In this document: piece by piece, positions 61,885-64,000 of the stretch
Layout: every line of letters starts with the position of its first letter
How positions within the stretch are numbered: the stretch's first letter is position 1
NCBI RefSeq assembly: GCF_000353285.1
Contig: NZ_KB731324.1
Span: 4,544,577-4,608,576 of the forward strand
Reading direction: 5' to 3'
Origin: Leptolyngbya boryana PCC 6306
Lineage (GTDB): Bacteria; Cyanobacteriota; Cyanobacteriia; Leptolyngbyales; Leptolyngbyaceae
Length of the DNA stretch: 64,000 bases
Notes under the pieces: generated by a model
The model's input: only the letters and a program-made list of their open reading frames with translations
Told to the model about the DNA's origin: nothing
Database searches by the model: none
Translations under genes and position numbers: made by a program

Positions 61885-63735
61885 ATGTCGATAAAATGGC
61901 AGTCTTTACTTGATGCACAGCGCTTTAAGCTCAAAGATTCGTGGCTGATTTTTTTTGCTTGCCTGCTTGTCTACTCATGGAGTGCAAAGGGCATCGTCAA
62001 TTATCAGGCGCTCGCATCACCGGATAGTATTCCGAATTCCTTACTTGCCTTCAATTGGTTATTCAACGGCAGATTGGATTTTGATAACTTCAGGCAGGGA
62101 ATTTACTACAACGGCGGTCTGCCTCCTTACTTCTTTTGGGAGTCGAAGAGTGCTCATCTTGTCTCGGTCTATCCGATTGGACCTGCGATCGTCAGTTTTC
62201 CGATTTATGTCTGCTTTGCGCTCTTGTTATGGATCAGTCATGGCTTTCAGTCGATCGAGATTACCAGTGCTGCATTTTCTGACACGCGATTACTGTTAGA
62301 AAGATTTGCTGCTGCGATCATCGCAAGCTTTGCTGTCGCTTTGTTTTATCAATTAAGTCGCCTGAAGTTTGAGCGATCAGTTGCACTGATTTCTGCTTTT
62401 ATTTATGCGTTTGCAACGCATCATTGGGTGATTAATTCACAAGCTTTATGGCAGCATGGCTCGACAAATTTGGTCTTGATTGCCGTCATGCTCTGCTTTT
62501 TCAAAGCAAATCGTGACCCAACGACAAAATCTCTCTTGCTCTTAAATGCCGGAATTTTGGGCGGATTGATGTTAGGGATTCGCCCAACGAATTTGGTGTT
62601 TTTATTATCGATCGTGGTTTATGCGATCGCGCTGTATCGCCGCCAAGCATTTTTTACAGTTCTAGGGTTATCTTCTGCCCTAATTAGTATTGCTTGGAAT
62701 CTCTATTACTTTAAAAGTTTCACAGGCGGATATGGCACGTTTTCTAATCTTTTTACACTGACATTTGAACAGTTTATTGCAGGATTTACGGGACTTTTAT
62801 TTAGCCCAAGTCGAGGTTTATTTGTTTATAGTCCAATCTTAGTTTTGGCAATTCCAGGATTCATACAAATCTTTCGACGCTGGAAGCAAAAAGATGAAAA
62901 ATTATTGATTCTGCTGTTTTTAAGCTGTATTCCGCTCTTGTTGCAATATTGCTTGTTTAGAATGTGGTGGGCAGGTGCGTCTTATGGATATCGTTTTTTA
63001 ACGGATCTGCTGCCGATTCTATGCTTTTCGGTGAACTATGCGATCGCAGATGCTCTTTCCCGGCGTAAACTGCTGAATTTGAAAATTTTGATCGTTTCCG
63101 GGTTATTGACCTTCTCAGTCTTTGTCCAAGTTGTTGGCGTGTTTGGTGCATGTTTTTGGGATGGAATTCCGACGGTGATCGAATATGATCCGTTCTCATC
63201 GAAATTAACTGATGCAGAAGGAAAACTGTGGCAGTATCCAGACAGCCAAATCGAGCGACATGCCCATAGTCTGATGTTTCGGATCACGCACCCCACTCGT
63301 CAGCCCAACTATACATCTGGATTAGCTGGTCAAATTCTCCAGCTTCGAGATGCAGAAAAAAATCCTCTACCGGACACGCTCTCGATTCCAGTGGGCGGAA
63401 AAATTCGCGTGCGTGCGATCGTACAAAATACAGGCACATCTCGCTGGTTTGGCTATCAAACCGGGGCAAGCCATCTAGGAGAAGCCCGAGTTCGGGTCTT
63501 ATTTACTGATATTCTCAAGCAGAATGTGGCGGAATATCGCCTATTTATCTCTGGACAGCCCCGACGTGGAAAAACCGCAGAAGCGATCGGAGATATCACG
63601 TTCCCGTCCAAACCTGGAACATACACCCTGAGATTTTCTTTGATTGCTGAAGGAGTCAGCGAGATGCCGACCCATCTGCCACAGTCAACTCAAGCAATTG
63701 AAGCAACGGTTACGTCTATTGATCAGCGTTACTAG
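61885..63735 (+). CDS. Multi-span membrane protein, glycosyltransferase-like (GT39/GT83-type fold possible)
   Basis: 616 residues with about ten to eleven hydrophobic helices over residues 15-430, and a soluble, beta-rich C-terminal domain (about 460-616). A conserved early loop has FNGRLDFDNFRQGIYYNGG and FFWESKSAHLVSVYPIGPAI. The topology matches GT-C enzymes that use polyprenyl-phosphate sugars, though no clear catalytic DD/DE motif can be named. It follows the DPM1-like gene by 6 bp and precedes another membrane gene. The C-terminal domain resembles a beta-sandwich. Confidence 0.8.
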   Translation: MSIKWQSLLDAQRFKLKDSWLIFFACLLVYSWSAKGIVNYQALASPDSIPNSLLAFNWLFNGRLDFDNFRQGIYYNGGLPPYFFWESKSAHLVSVYPIGPAIVSFPIYVCFALLLWISHGFQSIEITSAAFSDTRLLLERFAAAIIASFAVALFYQLSRLKFERSVALISAFIYAFATHHWVINSQALWQHGSTNLVLIAVMLCFFKANRDPTTKSLLLLNAGILGGLMLGIRPTNLVFLLSIVVYAIALYRRQAFFTVLGLSSALISIAWNLYYFKSFTGGYGTFSNLFTLTFEQFIAGFTGLLFSPSRGLFVYSPILVLAIPGFIQIFRRWKQKDEKLLILLFLSCIPLLLQYCLFRMWWAGASYGYRFLTDLLPILCFSVNYAIADALSRRKLLNLKILIVSGLLTFSVFVQVVGVFGACFWDGIPTVIEYDPFSSKLTDAEGKLWQYPDSQIERHAHSLMFRITHPTRQPNYTSGLAGQILQLRDAEKNPLPDTLSIPVGGKIRVRAIVQNTGTSRWFGYQTGASHLGEARVRVLFTDILKQNVAEYRLFISGQPRRGKTAEAIGDITFPSKPGTYTLRFSLIAEGVSEMPTHLPQSTQAIEATVTSIDQRY

Positions 63736-63740
63736 CAGTT

Positions 63741-64000
63741 ATGACTTTATCAAAAGCTCCCGATCGCAAATTCATGACGAGCCTTTTCTATATCGTCATC
63801 AGCTTGATTGGCACCCTGATGATGTATTCACCTACCATCCTCAGTGGCTTCACCAAAATTCAAGCAGAGCGCGGAGATACTCGCATCCTGCACTATTTTT
63901 TGGAGCATTCCTTTCAGCTTCTAGTGAATCGTAACTATACAGGAACGCTCTGGTCACCTTCTTTTTTCTATCCTTTCAAGAATGCTTTAGCATTTTCAGA
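63741..64000 (+). CDS. Membrane protein, N-terminal part (cut by window end)
   Basis: The frame opens at ATG 63741, 5 bp after the previous stop, and continues in frame to the window end (86 codons seen). A hydrophobic helix runs at about residues 15-36 (LFYIVISLIGTLMMYSPTIL), then NYTGTLWSPSFFYPFKNA. It is probably a further integral membrane protein, likely related to the previous gene's pathway. No function can be assigned. Confidence 0.7.
   Translation, partial: MTLSKAPDRKFMTSLFYIVISLIGTLMMYSPTILSGFTKIQAERGDTRILHYFLEHSFQLLVNRNYTGTLWSPSFFYPFKNALAFS

Overview
The window comes from a cyanobacterium. The evidence is the abundance of GCGATCGC (HIP1) octamers, psbX and ycf66, a complete kaiABC clock locus, the paired alkane genes (acyl-ACP reductase and aldehyde-deformylating oxygenase), a one-helix high-light-inducible protein, BtpA, and CcmM-like sequence. 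KaiA is full length (about 287 residues) rather than the short form of heterocyst formers, and the gene content fits a filamentous, non-heterocystous Leptolyngbya-like genome. That genus-level guess is inference. No tRNA, rRNA, CRISPR array or transposase was seen.

Layout. 1-11.7 kb: helicase 3' end, two Uma2-family genes, a TIGR02117-like protein, accC, a transglutaminase-like protein, YggT, psbX-ycf66, a Hlip and sdhB, a cyAbrB regulator, a CPBP protease, btpA and a creatininase-like gene. 11.7-18.5 kb: a 1000-residue hybrid histidine kinase transcribed divergently from kaiA-kaiB-kaiC, then an RRM RNA-binding protein. 18.6-32.3 kb: small membrane and pentapeptide proteins, then a tightly coupled cluster of three secreted filamentous-haemagglutinin-type proteins, a secreted TPR-CHAT (caspase-like) protein and a DUF928 protein, followed by a ComM-type ATPase. 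32.4-40 kb: an arsenosugar-type peroxidase/radical-SAM pair (arsS), a glycosyltransferase, DUF2141, ureD-ureA-ureB without ureC, a Coq4 homologue and a methyltransferase flanked by short direct repeats.

39-57.6 kb is a dense zinc-limitation island. Nine copies of a 15-bp imperfect palindrome (consensus TGANAAYNRTTNTCA, a Zur-box pattern) lie in front of almost every transcription unit. The units encode second copies of metalloenzymes (CysRS, ThrRS, HisI, FolE, HemB, a mini-CcmM gamma-carbonic anhydrase), three canonical COG0523 metallochaperone GTPases and one degenerate one, a DUF1636 protein, two unusual metallophosphoesterase-fold proteins, a flavoprotein, a WD40 protein, a Fur-family regulator (probably Zur) and the znuABC importer. 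Together they would import zinc, reallocate it to priority enzymes and supply replacement isoenzymes when zinc is scarce. The COG0523/paralogue theme is known from cyanobacteria. The unexplained parts are the GTPase-phosphoesterase-pseudophosphoesterase operon, the WD40 partner, the flavoprotein and the single-SSUL CcmM.

57.6-64 kb: an ORF interrupted by an in-frame TGA, an orphan sugar-type ABC permease, the ado-aar alkane pair, a DPM1-like glycosyltransferase and two multi-span membrane proteins, the last cut by the window end.

Strongest leads for something undescribed: (i) the Zur-controlled operon at 47.2-49.5 kb with Cys-substituted and ligand-stripped phosphoesterases; (ii) the haemagglutinin x3-CHAT-DUF928 secreted cluster, whose three substrate-like proteins share a C-terminal module bracketed by two cysteines at nearly invariant spacing (79, 79 and 78 residues).
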